Positions 24,685 to 34,139 of a stretch of 64,000 bases of DNA are shown here, in pieces. The translations under genes and the position numbers were made by a program. A model generated the notes under the pieces. That model searched no databases and was not told the origin of the DNA. It saw only the letters and a list, made by a program, of their open reading frames with translations. Each line of letters starts with the position of its first letter. Position 1 is the first letter of the stretch. Source of the DNA: PALSA-1006 sp037140475 (GTDB lineage Bacteria; Pseudomonadota; Gammaproteobacteria; Burkholderiales; Gallionellaceae); assembly GCA_037140475.1 (NCBI GenBank), contig JBAXEJ010000005.1:7867-71866 (forward strand), read 5' to 3'.

Positions 24685-26070
24685 CTAAGATTTATTTCTA
24701 AACAATGCCGCCACTTGCCGTTGCGGTTTATTTGAAGTTGGCGCAGAAGGGGCCACCTCGACTGCTTTTGGAGTGGCCGCTGAAGGCTCGTAAGGCTTTG
24801 AGAACCAATCATCCACTGGTGCGGATTTATGGCCATGATGGGCGTGACTGCTGTGTGATGGACTACGCGGCGGTGCGGACTTTAGCGGCTTGTGATAATT
24901 AGTCTGTGTAGCCGATACAGGCGCCTGAACTCGATCAAATTTGCGGTTAAGTAATTTTTCAATTTCAACCAAGCGGCGCTCTTCATCGCTATCAACCAAA
25001 GAAACGGCTTCGCCCAAGGCTCCCGCACGACCGGTACGTCCAATGCGATGCACATAATCTTCAGCATGCGTAGGCAATTCAAAGTTAATCACCAGTGGCA
25101 GTTGATCAATGTCGAGGCCGCGCGCCGCAACATCGGTCGCTGTTAACGCCAAAATAGTGCCAGCCTTAAATGCGTCGAGTGCTTTGATGCGTTCTTGTTG
25201 TGTTTTATCGCCGTGAATCGCGTCCGAGGGAATGCCGCTGCGTTCTAATTGTTTCGCCACATGCGCGGCACTCAGTTTGGTGCGAGTAAAAATTAAAACT
25301 TGTTTTACCTCACGCGAGCGAATGAGCTCGACCATCGCATGAAATTTATCGTGTTGCTCAACCATCAGCACTGACTGCTTGATGTTTTCACCCGCTGCAT
25401 TACGGCGCGCCGTTTCTACAGTAATGGGATCAACCAAAAATTCTTGGGCTAATTTTTTAATCTCTTCTGAGAAAGTTGCAGAGAACAACAAGGTCTGGCG
25501 CTGCTTGGGCAACAACGCCAGAATGCGTTTGAGATCGGGCATGAAGCCCATATCTAACATGCGATCGGCCTCATCCAAGATCAACACTTGCACTTGGTTG
25601 AGTTGCAGATTTTTGCTTTCGACATGGTCAAGTAAACGACCTGGCGTCGCCACTAATATCTCTACCCCGCCCATCAATGCAGGCTTCTGCGCCTTGATGT
25701 CCGTACCACCATAAACCACGGTGGTGCGTAATGGCACATGCTTAGAATAGGTGACTACGTTTTCGTGAACCTGAATCGCTAACTCACGCGTCGGTGCCAA
25801 AATCAGCGCACGAATCGGATGGCGTGCGGGAGAAGCGCTAGTACTAGCATGTGGCAATAAACGTTGCAGCATCGGCAGGGTAAAGGCGGCAGTTTTGCCG
25901 GTGCCGGTTTGCGCCATTGCCATTAAATCTCGCCCCGCGATCACATGCGGAATGGCTTGAGCTTGTATTGGTGTGGGTTCGGTGTAACCGGTTTCTTCGA
26001 TAGCCCGCAGAATTTTTGCGTCGAGTTCGAGAGAAGAAAACAGAAGTTTGGGTATTGAGGTTTCGTCCAT
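24685..26070 (-). CDS. rhlE: DEAD-box ATP-dependent RNA helicase, RhlE type
   Basis: The protein is 461 residues from the ATG at 26070. It has the Q motif region (GYTEPTPIQAQAIP), motif I AQTGTGKT, motif Ia PTRELAIQ, motif II DEAD in LDEADRMLDMGF, SAT, and motif VI HRIGRTGRAG, followed by a basic, low-complexity C-terminal tail of about 90 residues rich in Ser, His and Pro. This fits RhlE, which remodels RNA in ribosome assembly and mRNA turnover. An upstream ATG at 26124 would add 18 residues, but the start MDETSIPKLLFSSL fits the family better. A TATAAT box sits at 26081-26086 on this strand, very close to the start. Confidence 0.92.
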   Translation of the reverse strand: MDETSIPKLLFSSLELDAKILRAIEETGYTEPTPIQAQAIPHVIAGRDLMAMAQTGTGKTAAFTLPMLQRLLPHASTSASPARHPIRALILAPTRELAIQVHENVVTYSKHVPLRTTVVYGGTDIKAQKPALMGGVEILVATPGRLLDHVESKNLQLNQVQVLILDEADRMLDMGFMPDLKRILALLPKQRQTLLFSATFSEEIKKLAQEFLVDPITVETARRNAAGENIKQSVLMVEQHDKFHAMVELIRSREVKQVLIFTRTKLSAAHVAKQLERSGIPSDAIHGDKTQQERIKALDAFKAGTILALTATDVAARGLDIDQLPLVINFELPTHAEDYVHRIGRTGRAGALGEAVSLVDSDEERRLVEIEKLLNRKFDRVQAPVSATQTNYHKPLKSAPPRSPSHSSHAHHGHKSAPVDDWFSKPYEPSAATPKAVEVAPSAPTSNKPQRQVAALFRNKS

Positions 26071-26127
26071 AAGTGCCGCCATTATACTGGATGAAGGGAT
26101 TTCAACCTGAACACGTTTCTCCACCCC

Positions 26128-27405
26128 TTACTCCGGCAGCGTGCGCGCAATTCTAAAACCAATAGCAGGGAAGCGATAAGCCGGCTCAAAGCCGTCACGC
26201 ACGGCTACACCGACCCCAAGCTCGCCCATGCTGCGCGAACCGCCACGAACTACACGCATCGCGCCACTCCCTTGCCGAGCACTGCCGTCCACGGGTGCTT
26301 TGATATAGTTTGGTTGGTAGTCGTCAGCCACCCATTCCCACACATTGCCACTCATATCAAACACGCCAAATACGTTGGCCTGTTTGCCCGCCACCGGATG
26401 TGTCGCAATGCCACTATTACCCGCAAACCATGCCACCTTGCTCGCATCGTCGCCACCACAAAATTTGTGCTGACCTCCGGCACGACAGGCGTACTCCCAT
26501 TCCGCCTCGCTGGGCAGCCTGAACTGTTTGCCGGTTTTTCCATTTAATTTTTGCAAATACAGTTGTGCGTCATCCCAACTTATTTTTTCAACTGGGCAGG
26601 TTTCACAATCATTTAAGCGCATCGTGTCTTTACCCATTAAGACACGCCATTGCCCTTGCGTTACCTCGGTCGCGCTGATTTCAAAAGCGCGTTTAAATAT
26701 CACGCTATGAACGGGACCATATTCAACCGAGCCCATGTCAAAACTTCCCGCTGGAATGGCGACCATCGCTGGTCTAAGGGTACGCTCTAGCTTGCTCTCT
26801 CGCGCCTTCGCGGTCATAAACAGACCTTTAGAAAAATACATTTGCGTGTTATCTGCGGTATTCACGAGAACCAATACCGGCTCGTCATCGTTGAGGGTTA
26901 CTTTGGCTTGCGGCTTAACCTGTCCGGCTTTCCACTGTTGCTGAAAAACTTTGGCTTCGGTGGGAGAAAGCGGAATGCCGCCCTTTTTTGCAATCCGAAC
27001 TGCTGAGGTCGTGCTGCGAAATCTCACCGAGAACTCTTTTTTCTGCTCGTCATAATCACCGAGCTCAGTTTCTAAGCTCTCTGGCCCCAATATAAATTCA
27101 TGGCTTTCTAGCGCATAAATTCTGGCTCGCAATGGTGCGGCTTCAGCCAAGCCCATCGCAGTGAAGTCAATGTCAGCGTTGTTTTGTTTGTTAGCGCGCT
27201 TGGCTTTTATTTCGTATGCACTTTCAATGTCGGCAATACGTTCGTTCAAAAGAGTGATTTCTGCAATCGCGGCTTCTAGCGTGGTGAATGGCGTTTCGAC
27301 TTGCGGCAAACTTACATTCACTTCAGAAAATGCGGGCCACACTGCACCGCCACTCAGTGCTAGCAATATCCATAAAATGGGTCGCAAGATTTTCGGTCTT
27401 TTCAT
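26128..27405 (-). CDS. Secreted SUMF1/FGE-like domain protein without catalytic cysteines
   Basis: The 425-residue protein has a basic N-terminus and a hydrophobic signal helix, a helical region of about 150 residues with heptad-like character, and a C-terminal formylglycine-generating-enzyme-like domain (about 215-423). The latter has TEVTQGQWRVLMG, FRLPSEAEWEYACRAGG, GNVWEWVADDY and RVVRGGS. The C-terminal segment after RGGS, where true FGE enzymes carry their paired cysteines, has none, so it is unlikely to make formylglycine. Such paralogues often bind ligands or partners. It is 57 bases from the chosen helicase start. Its biological role is unknown. Confidence 0.82.
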   Translation of the reverse strand: MKRPKILRPILWILLALSGGAVWPAFSEVNVSLPQVETPFTTLEAAIAEITLLNERIADIESAYEIKAKRANKQNNADIDFTAMGLAEAAPLRARIYALESHEFILGPESLETELGDYDEQKKEFSVRFRSTTSAVRIAKKGGIPLSPTEAKVFQQQWKAGQVKPQAKVTLNDDEPVLVLVNTADNTQMYFSKGLFMTAKARESKLERTLRPAMVAIPAGSFDMGSVEYGPVHSVIFKRAFEISATEVTQGQWRVLMGKDTMRLNDCETCPVEKISWDDAQLYLQKLNGKTGKQFRLPSEAEWEYACRAGGQHKFCGGDDASKVAWFAGNSGIATHPVAGKQANVFGVFDMSGNVWEWVADDYQPNYIKAPVDGSARQGSGAMRVVRGGSRSMGELGVGVAVRDGFEPAYRFPAIGFRIARTLPE

Positions 27406-27488
27406 ACTGTTAAAGCGTTAACTGGCTGGCTTGGGTTCGCAACCGAAATAAAAATATGTATCTCAATAAAATCAAGTAGTTATTAATT

Positions 27489-28097
27489 TTAGCTTAGGCT
27501 CTCATCTTGCTTTAGCCAGGACGCAATAACGGCCTCGGCCTCTTCCATGCCTATTTTTTTCAAACTCGAAAAAAGCTGCACCGAGCAAAACGGAAAGTGC
27601 TCTTTTAAGTAGGCTTGCACTTCACGCAATGTTTTGGTGGCTTCTTGGCGGCTGAGCTTGTCAGATTTAGTCAGCAAGATATGAACTGGCTTACCCGTTT
27701 CAGAAAACCACGCAAGCATTTGTTCATCTAGCGGCCTAAGCGGATGGCGCGAATCCATAATGACCACTAGGCCACACAACGCCTCGCGGGTTTGCAAATA
27801 CTGACTCAGCAAGGCTTCCCAATGGCGCTGAATATCAGGTGGCACCTTGGCATAGCCGTAACCAGGTAAGTCCACCAAAAAGCTGTTGTTGCCTAGTGAG
27901 AAATAATTGAGGTGTTGCGTACGCCCCGGCGTTTTACTGGTGTAAGCGAGGCGTACATGGTTAGCCAGCGTGTTGATCGCGCTCGACTTGCCCGCGTTAG
28001 AACGCCCAACGAACGCCACTTCCTTGCCACCGTGCAGCGGCAAGTCTTTCATGTGGTTGACGGTAGTAAAGAATGCCGCCTGCGAAAACAATCCCAT
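27489..28097 (-). CDS. engB: Ribosome biogenesis GTPase EngB/YihA
   Basis: The 202-residue protein has the GTPase motifs in order: G1 GRSNAGKSS, G3 DLPGYG, G4 TKSDK. Length and layout match EngB (YihA/YsxC), an essential GTPase in 50S subunit assembly. It is a single gene on the minus strand, 145 bases downstream of hemL. That gap contains no further coding or RNA signal that I could identify. Confidence 0.95.
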   Translation of the reverse strand: MGLFSQAAFFTTVNHMKDLPLHGGKEVAFVGRSNAGKSSAINTLANHVRLAYTSKTPGRTQHLNYFSLGNNSFLVDLPGYGYAKVPPDIQRHWEALLSQYLQTREALCGLVVIMDSRHPLRPLDEQMLAWFSETGKPVHILLTKSDKLSRQEATKTLREVQAYLKEHFPFCSVQLFSSLKKIGMEEAEAVIASWLKQDESLS

Positions 28098-28242
28098 TAT
28101 GAGCGCACCAATAAATTAATTTTTCGGGCGCATCGCGGTGTTGCATGGTGCTCGCCATCTCGCCTACCCATTAGGTATGTCTCGGTTGCTGCGCGCCATG
28201 TGCCTTGCGCTACATCCCGAAACTCTGAATTTCCTAGCGCGC

Positions 28243-29526
28243 TCATTTCCAAGCCGCGAAAATTTTATCCGCCGCCGCAACCGTCGCCGCGATGTCGGCT
28301 TCGGTATGCGCAGCAGAAACAAAGCCTGCTTCAAAAGCGGAAGGCGCTAGATAGTGTCCTGCATCGATCATGGCATGGAAGAAACGATTGAACGCTTCTT
28401 TGTCGCACGCCATCACTTCGGCATAGCTCGTGGGTACATTCTTGCTGAAATACATGCCAAACATGCCGCCCACTGATTGCGCGCAAAATGGTACGCCATG
28501 TTTTTTAGCGGCCGCGCTCACGCCGTTGGTGAGCTGTGTTGCCAGTTTAGCAAGGTACTCATAAAAGCCCGGAGCTTGCACTAACTTCAGTGTGGTTAAG
28601 CCCGCAGCAACGGCAACCGGATTACCCGAGAGCGTGCCTGCTTGGTATACAGAGCCGAGCGGCGCGAGACAATTCATGATATCGCGACGACCACCGAAAG
28701 CGGCAGCAGGTAGGCCGCCCCCCATCACTTTACCTAGTGTCACCAAGTCAGGTTTGATACCGTAGAAGCCTTGCGCACCCTGCAGGCTGACGCGGAAGCC
28801 AGTCATCACTTCGTCAAGAATAAGCACCGCACCGTGCTGGGTGCAAAGATTACGCATCGCGTCGAGAAATTCGCGTTTTGGTGTAATGAGATTCATGTTA
28901 CCGGCAACAGGCTCAACAATTACCGCCGCAATTTCCTTGCCCATTTCAGCGAAACATTTTTCCAGTCCAGCTGCATCGTTGTAATCCAATACGGTAGTGA
29001 GCGCGGCAATTTCTGCCGGCACGCCCGAAGAGCTGGGCTGACCAAAGGTGAGCGCGCCCGAGCCCGCTTTAACCAACAAGCCATCCGAATGGCCGTGGTA
29101 GCAACCTTCAAACTTGATGATGCGTGAACGACCCGTAAAACCACGCGCTAAACGAATGGCGGTCATGGTGGCTTCCGTACCGGAGCTGACCAATCTCACC
29201 ATTTCTAAACTCGGCAGCAACTTGCAAAGCAGCTCGGCCATTTCTAATTCGCTGGCTGTGGGCGCGCCAAAACCTAAGCCTTGCGCCGCCGCGTCTTGCA
29301 CGGCTTTAACCACTTGCGGATGACAATGGCCTACGATCATCGGGCCCCATGAACCAACATAGTCGGTATATTTTTTATCGTCTGCATCCCACACGTATGC
29401 GCCCTGGCCACGTTTGAAAAACAGGGGTGTGCCACCGACTGAGCGAAAGGCTCGTACGGGAGAGTTAACGCCGCCGGGAATAATTTTTTGGGATTGATCA
29501 AAGAGTTCTTGGTTATGAGATGTCAT
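28243..29526 (-). CDS. hemL: Glutamate-1-semialdehyde 2,1-aminomutase
   Basis: The 427-residue PLP enzyme of the C5 haem pathway converts glutamate-1-semialdehyde to 5-aminolevulinate. It has the family start LFDQSQKIIPGGVNSPVRAF, the SGTEATMTAIRLARG phosphate-binding segment, the LILDEVMTGFR motif and the PLP lysine in TLGKVMGGGLP. Its start overlaps the thiE stop by 4 bases, so thiD, thiE and hemL form one compact run. Confidence 0.97.
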   Translation of the reverse strand: MTSHNQELFDQSQKIIPGGVNSPVRAFRSVGGTPLFFKRGQGAYVWDADDKKYTDYVGSWGPMIVGHCHPQVVKAVQDAAAQGLGFGAPTASELEMAELLCKLLPSLEMVRLVSSGTEATMTAIRLARGFTGRSRIIKFEGCYHGHSDGLLVKAGSGALTFGQPSSSGVPAEIAALTTVLDYNDAAGLEKCFAEMGKEIAAVIVEPVAGNMNLITPKREFLDAMRNLCTQHGAVLILDEVMTGFRVSLQGAQGFYGIKPDLVTLGKVMGGGLPAAAFGGRRDIMNCLAPLGSVYQAGTLSGNPVAVAAGLTTLKLVQAPGFYEYLAKLATQLTNGVSAAAKKHGVPFCAQSVGGMFGMYFSKNVPTSYAEVMACDKEAFNRFFHAMIDAGHYLAPSAFEAGFVSAAHTEADIAATVAAADKIFAAWK

Positions 29527-30161
29527 GCTGAACCTTGTTTAAAAAGTGTTGAAAATTGTTCTGCCGTTATTTGAATATCCTCGGCCTCAAATACGGCTGA
29601 AATAACCGCTAGCGCATCGGCACCCGCGGCAATTAACAGCGGCGCATTTTGCAAAGTAATACCACCAATGGCGACTATCGGCACCTTCATATGCTGCCGT
29701 GCCCAACGTAGTAAATCAGCCTCCGCTTTTATCGCGTTGGGCTTAGTTGAAGAAGGGAAAAAAGCACCAAACGCAATATAGTCTGCGCCTTGTAACTCAG
29801 CCTCAGACGCTAAAGGGGCGCGATTATAGCAAGACACGCCGATGATTTTTTCCGTACCCAATTGCTGGCGTGCTGTTACGACACTGCCATCCTCTCCGCC
29901 TAGATGCACTCCGTCTGCCTCAACTTGTACTGCAAGGTGGACATTGTCATTAACGATGAAGGTAGTCGAAAACTCACGAGTGAGTTGTCGTAACGCTTTA
30001 GCTTGTGTCAGTTGCAAAGCAGCGTCAGCTAATTTGTTGCGGTACTGCAAAACAGTGGCGCCACCTTGTAGCACCAACCTGGTTTTACGGATTAAATCTG
30101 CCGTATCAAGCTCATCCGGCGTGATGGCATACAGGCCTTTAATGGCGGGTTTCAGGTGCAT
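29523..30161 (-). CDS. thiE: Thiamine-phosphate synthase
   Basis: ThiE couples HMP-pyrophosphate and thiazole phosphate to thiamine phosphate. The 212-residue protein has the family motifs GLYAITPDE, ATVLQYRNK, NDNVHLAVQVEADGVHLG and VAIGGITLQN. The start at MHLKPAIKGLY (30161) is chosen because it begins just before the conserved TIM-barrel strand; other ATGs at 30170, 30176 and 30233 lie further inside thiD. Any of them overlaps thiD (by 23 bases for the chosen one). No TPP riboswitch was recognised upstream of the run. Confidence 0.93.
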   Translation of the reverse strand: MHLKPAIKGLYAITPDELDTADLIRKTRLVLQGGATVLQYRNKLADAALQLTQAKALRQLTREFSTTFIVNDNVHLAVQVEADGVHLGGEDGSVVTARQQLGTEKIIGVSCYNRAPLASEAELQGADYIAFGAFFPSSTKPNAIKAEADLLRWARQHMKVPIVAIGGITLQNAPLLIAAGADALAVISAVFEAEDIQITAEQFSTLFKQGSA

Positions 30162-30978
30162 CCTCTTCATCTTCATCGCGCGCCCAAAAAAGGCGATCTG
30201 GAATGTGCTGCCCCATGCCTGGACGGAAGCCATATTTCAATGCTTCCCATGTGTACTCTTGTGCTTCGCGCACCGCCTCTTCCATTGGCAAGCCGTTCGC
30301 CAAAAGCGCCGCTATTGCTGAAGCCAAAGTGCAGCCTGAGCCATGATAAATGCCCGGTAAGCGTGGCCAGTTATCACTACGCACCAAGCCACGTTCGCCG
30401 TACAGTGAGTTAATCACTTTCGGCGTGTGTTCATGAGTGCCGGTAATCAGCACATATTCGCAGCCCAATTGGACGATGCGTTTCGCGCACTCGATCAAAC
30501 TTGGATCATCTTGCTCGTTATCTTCATCTTGAATTAAGCGACGCGCCTCAATGCTATTTGGCGTCAAAATGGTGGTTTGCGGCAACAGCAACTCACGCAT
30601 CGCGGCCAACATATCTTCATTGGCTAACTCATCGCCGCGACCTGATGCCAGCACAGGATCCAAAATAAGCGGCACATCGGGATAGTCAGAAATGATTTCG
30701 GCGATGGCTGCAATATTTTCAACACTACCAATCAAGCCAATTTTGAATGCGGCAACCGGCATATCTTCCAACACCGTACGTGCCTGATCAACCACCCAGT
30801 CGGCATCCATGGGCTGCACATCGTCCACGCCCATGGTGTCTTGCACGGTAATGGCAGTAACCACCGATAGCGGATGACAACCCATGCTCGCGATGGTCAA
30901 AATATCAGCTTGCATACCGGCACCGCCACTCGGGTCGGTCGCTGAAAACGTCAGCACAATGGGTGGAATATCAGACAT
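30139..30978 (-). CDS. thiD: Hydroxymethylpyrimidine/phosphomethylpyrimidine kinase
   Basis: The 279-residue ribokinase-family enzyme phosphorylates HMP and HMP-P for thiamine synthesis. Visible motifs are SATDPSGGAGMQADI near the N-terminus, LILDPVLASGRGDEL in the middle and GSGCTLASAIAA at the anion hole with the catalytic region. The acidic tail DEDEEDAPETRH is slightly longer than usual. It is the first gene of the thiD-thiE-hemL run, 60 bases after the rsmA stop on the same strand. Confidence 0.95.
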   Translation of the reverse strand: MSDIPPIVLTFSATDPSGGAGMQADILTIASMGCHPLSVVTAITVQDTMGVDDVQPMDADWVVDQARTVLEDMPVAAFKIGLIGSVENIAAIAEIISDYPDVPLILDPVLASGRGDELANEDMLAAMRELLLPQTTILTPNSIEARRLIQDEDNEQDDPSLIECAKRIVQLGCEYVLITGTHEHTPKVINSLYGERGLVRSDNWPRLPGIYHGSGCTLASAIAALLANGLPMEEAVREAQEYTWEALKYGFRPGMGQHIPDRLFWARDEDEEDAPETRH

Positions 30979-31038
30979 AGGACAAGGAAAATACAGTTAA
31001 TAATCAGGCTGTGATTCTAACTTAAATCAGGCGGGGAT

Positions 31039-31821
31039 TTAATGATTGATTGGCTGAGCGGCAAGCCAATTGGCAATTTTGGCGAAATCCAAATAGCTCA
31101 AATTTTCAGCACGTAATTGGGCATCAATCCCCAGCTGCGCGAGTGTTTCATCAGCAAGCAAGGGACGTAAGGTATTGCGGAGTGTCTTGCGGCGCTGGCC
31201 GAAGGCGGCACCCACGACGGCTGAATAAATTTTCTCGTCTTGCACCACAATTTCTTGGGGAGGGGTTGGAGTCAACCTGACGATAGCCGAGTTAACTTTC
31301 GGTGCAGGGCGGAAGGATTCGGGCGGCACGTCGAGTAATTTTTCCATGTAAAAACGATACTGCAACATCACCGACAATCTTCCGTATGCAGGCGTAGAGG
31401 GTGCGGCAACCATGCGTTCGACCACTTCATTTTGCAACATAAAGTGCATATCGGTAATCTGTGTTGCGTAATCTGAAAAATGAAATAGCAAGGGCGAAGA
31501 AATGTTGTAGGGCAAATTGCCGACAATGCGCAGCGGAGTGGGTAATTCTGCAATATCAAACTTAAGCGCATCGCCTTCGTGAATGATGAGCTTATCCTGC
31601 GGGTAGTCTGTCTTCAGGCGCGCGATGATGTCGCGGTCAATTTCCACCACATGCAATTGATTGAGTTGCTTCAATAGCGGCCGGGTCAGCGCACCTAAAC
31701 CCGGGCCGATTTCCACCATGTTGTCACTTGGCTCTGGGCGGATAGCACGCACAATGTCGTCGATGATCTGCTGATCGACGAGGAAGTTTTGGCCAAATTG
31801 TTTTTTCGCTTTGTGGCTCAT
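31039..31821 (-). CDS. rsmA: 16S rRNA dimethyladenosine methyltransferase
   Basis: RsmA (KsgA) dimethylates two adjacent adenines near the 3' end of 16S rRNA. The 260-residue protein has the family signature KKQFGQNFLVD, the SAM loop VEIGPGLGALT and the catalytic NLPYNISSPLLF. It lies 7 bases after pdxA, in the order lptD-surA-pdxA-rsmA that is conserved in many proteobacteria. Confidence 0.97.
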   Translation of the reverse strand: MSHKAKKQFGQNFLVDQQIIDDIVRAIRPEPSDNMVEIGPGLGALTRPLLKQLNQLHVVEIDRDIIARLKTDYPQDKLIIHEGDALKFDIAELPTPLRIVGNLPYNISSPLLFHFSDYATQITDMHFMLQNEVVERMVAAPSTPAYGRLSVMLQYRFYMEKLLDVPPESFRPAPKVNSAIVRLTPTPPQEIVVQDEKIYSAVVGAAFGQRRKTLRNTLRPLLADETLAQLGIDAQLRAENLSYLDFAKIANWLAAQPINH

Positions 31822-31828
31822 TTAGATT

Positions 31829-32800
31829 TTAGGCCCGTTCATGATGCACCATTTGCTGAGCCACTTTAATCGCTTCCAACAAACTCCCCACGTCCGCCTT
31901 CCCCGTGCCGGCCAAATCCAAAGCAGTACCGTGGTCGACCGAGGTGCGAATGATCGGCAGGCCAAGCGTGATGTTCACTCCTTCGCCAAAGCTAGCGTGT
32001 TTCAACACGGGCAAGCCTTGGTCGTGATACATCGTGAGCACGGCATCACATTCACGCAAACGGTGCGCGGCAAATAAAGTATCGGCAGGAAGTGGCTCGC
32101 TGACGTTCATTCCTTCAGCACGCAATTTGTCTAACACTGGAATCATCACGTCAATTTCTTCGCGGCCCAGATGTCCGCCTTCTCCCGCATGAGGATTCAA
32201 GCCCGCAACAAGAATGCGTGGCTTAGGAATGCCAAAACGTTGCTGCAAATCTCGCTGCAAAATGCGCAGCACCTCCTCCAACAGAGGCGCGGTGATGGCG
32301 TCAGCCACTTCGCGCAACGGGAGGTGTGTGGTTGCCAGCGCAACGCGCATGCCGCCCCCAGCAAGCATCATTACCACCCGTGGAGTTTGGGTCAGCTCCG
32401 CCAAAAACTCTGTGTGACCGGTAAACGGTATACCCGCTTCGTTAATGATGCCCTTGTGTACCGGAGCGGTAACCATGCCAGAAAACTCACCTGACTGACA
32501 CCCTTGCACAGCACGAGACAGCGTTTCCAACACATACGAACCATTGGCGGAATTGAGCTTGCCGGTTTGTGTGGGTTCTTTGAGAGGAATGTGCAAAACG
32601 CTTAGTTTTCCCGCTACCCAAGGCATTGTTGCGCTGTAGGTATGGAGAGCCAAGTCTAAATTTAGCTGCTGAGCACGGTGTTGCAAAAGTACTTGATCAC
32701 CTATCACCACGAGTGGGAAATCATGTCGCACCAGTTGCAAACATAGATCAGGACCAATGCCTGCCGGCTCGCCTGAGGTGACAACCAGCGGAGCGGTCAT
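31829..32800 (-). CDS. pdxA: 4-hydroxythreonine-4-phosphate dehydrogenase
   Basis: PdxA oxidises 4-phosphohydroxy-L-threonine in pyridoxal phosphate synthesis. The 323-residue protein from the ATG at 32800 has VVTSGEPAGIGPD, metal-binding His residues in GHTEFLAELT and TMYHDQGLPVLKH, and NPHAGEGGHLG. That ATG overlaps the surA stop by one base (TAATG), which supports it over an upstream start at 32857. Confidence 0.96.
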   Translation of the reverse strand: MTAPLVVTSGEPAGIGPDLCLQLVRHDFPLVVIGDQVLLQHRAQQLNLDLALHTYSATMPWVAGKLSVLHIPLKEPTQTGKLNSANGSYVLETLSRAVQGCQSGEFSGMVTAPVHKGIINEAGIPFTGHTEFLAELTQTPRVVMMLAGGGMRVALATTHLPLREVADAITAPLLEEVLRILQRDLQQRFGIPKPRILVAGLNPHAGEGGHLGREEIDVMIPVLDKLRAEGMNVSEPLPADTLFAAHRLRECDAVLTMYHDQGLPVLKHASFGEGVNITLGLPIIRTSVDHGTALDLAGTGKADVGSLLEAIKVAQQMVHHERA

Positions 32801-34113
32801 TATTTTTGCGGCGTGCGATATTCGACAAATGCGCGATCGCGCAGTTGACGTAGCCAATCTTGAAACACTTCGTCGGAGCGGAAGGTGCGAATCGCATTAC
32901 GTGCTTGGAGCTTCTTTTGCTCAGCGCTGACATCGGTATTGCGACGCTCTAATACTTGAATCAAGTGCCAACCAAAACCAGACTGCACCAAGCCGCTGAT
33001 CTGGCTAATTTTGAGCGCATCCATCGGCCCCTCAAATTCGGCAACCGTTTCTCCGGGCGAAAGCCAGCCCAAATCGCCCCCTTGCGCAGCGCTGCCGTCT
33101 TCGGAAAATAATTTAGCTTGCTCAGCAAAATCAGCGCCTTTATCAATGCGCTGCTTAATTTCAGCCAAGCGGCTTTTGGCTTCGTTCTCTGGCACTAATT
33201 CGCTAGTTTTGATGAGAATGTGTCGCGCATGAGTTTGCGTAATTACGATAGGTGCATCTTTGCTACGGCGCTCCAACAGCTTGATGATGTGAAAGCCGTT
33301 TGGACTGCGCAAAATCTCAGTCATTTCTCCTGGCTTTAATTTAACTAACGGTTCCGCAAAGAGTGGAGGTAAACGATCTGCCGCTTTCCAACCTAGCTGT
33401 CCGCCTTGCAGAGCGTCTTGCGCATCAGAGAAACCTGCTGCGACTTGAGCAAAGGGCGCGCCTGCGCGTAATTTGGCCAGCGCTTGTTCTGCGCGCGTTT
33501 TGTAGGTTTGAATTTTTTCAGCGCTGGCTTGCTCAGGCACCACTACCATGATGTGCGCCAGATTAAGCTCTTCACCCTTACCGACTTGCTTAGCCTGATT
33601 TTTTAAATAATTTTCAATTTCGTTATCGCTAATCATTAGTTTGCTGTCGACTTCGCGCTCACGCAATCGCGCAGCTAAAATTTCAGCACGAATTTCTTCG
33701 CGAAATTTATTGTAATTGATGCCGTCTTGCTCAAGCTTCGCCCGAAAGGCCGTCAGCGAAGTAATTTTATTCTGTTGCGCAATGCGATTAAGCGCTTTAT
33801 CGAGCTGTACGTCGTCGATGCGCAAGCCTGTCTCTTTAGCAAATTGTTGTTGTAGCAAATCACCAATCATACGTTCCAAAATTTGCTTTTCTAATACGTC
33901 GGCGTCAGGAAGTGCCGTACCTTGTTTCTTTAATTGATTCGCGACAATAACTAAGCGCGCCTCTAATTCTTGTCGCGTAATGACATCCTCATTAACAACC
34001 ACAAGAATTTGGTTGAATGGCGTGAGTTGCTTTGATGATTCGGCTGCTTGGGCAAAAGGACACAGGGCAAGCAGCAACCACAAAAATCTTTGCACTGATT
34101 TAGTACGCGTCAT
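32800..34113 (-). CDS. surA: Periplasmic chaperone and peptidyl-prolyl isomerase SurA
   Basis: SurA folds outer-membrane proteins, including LptD encoded just upstream. The 437-residue protein has a signal peptide (cut near AQAAE), an N-terminal helical chaperone domain with VVNEDVITRQELEAR, and two parvulin domains (about 180-285 and 290-395), each with the conserved GGxLGW motif (GGQLGW, GGDLGW). It lies 26 bases after lptD. Confidence 0.96.
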   Translation of the reverse strand: MTRTKSVQRFLWLLLALCPFAQAAESSKQLTPFNQILVVVNEDVITRQELEARLVIVANQLKKQGTALPDADVLEKQILERMIGDLLQQQFAKETGLRIDDVQLDKALNRIAQQNKITSLTAFRAKLEQDGINYNKFREEIRAEILAARLREREVDSKLMISDNEIENYLKNQAKQVGKGEELNLAHIMVVVPEQASAEKIQTYKTRAEQALAKLRAGAPFAQVAAGFSDAQDALQGGQLGWKAADRLPPLFAEPLVKLKPGEMTEILRSPNGFHIIKLLERRSKDAPIVITQTHARHILIKTSELVPENEAKSRLAEIKQRIDKGADFAEQAKLFSEDGSAAQGGDLGWLSPGETVAEFEGPMDALKISQISGLVQSGFGWHLIQVLERRNTDVSAEQKKLQARNAIRTFRSDEVFQDWLRQLRDRAFVEYRTPQK

Positions 34114-34139
34114 AAACTTCTTTCAATACGTTAAGTTGG

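Noticed and set aside
28098..28242. Possible RNA gene in the engB-hemL gap
   Set aside because: No cloverleaf or other recognisable RNA structure could be drawn.
27912..28391. Plus-strand open frame of 159 residues across the engB-hemL gap
   Set aside because: Most of it is antisense to engB and hemL; composition is Arg-rich and shadow-like, with no family motif.
30979..31038. Possible TPP riboswitch before thiD
   Set aside because: The gap is only 60 bases and lacks the conserved CTGAGA and related thi-box segments.
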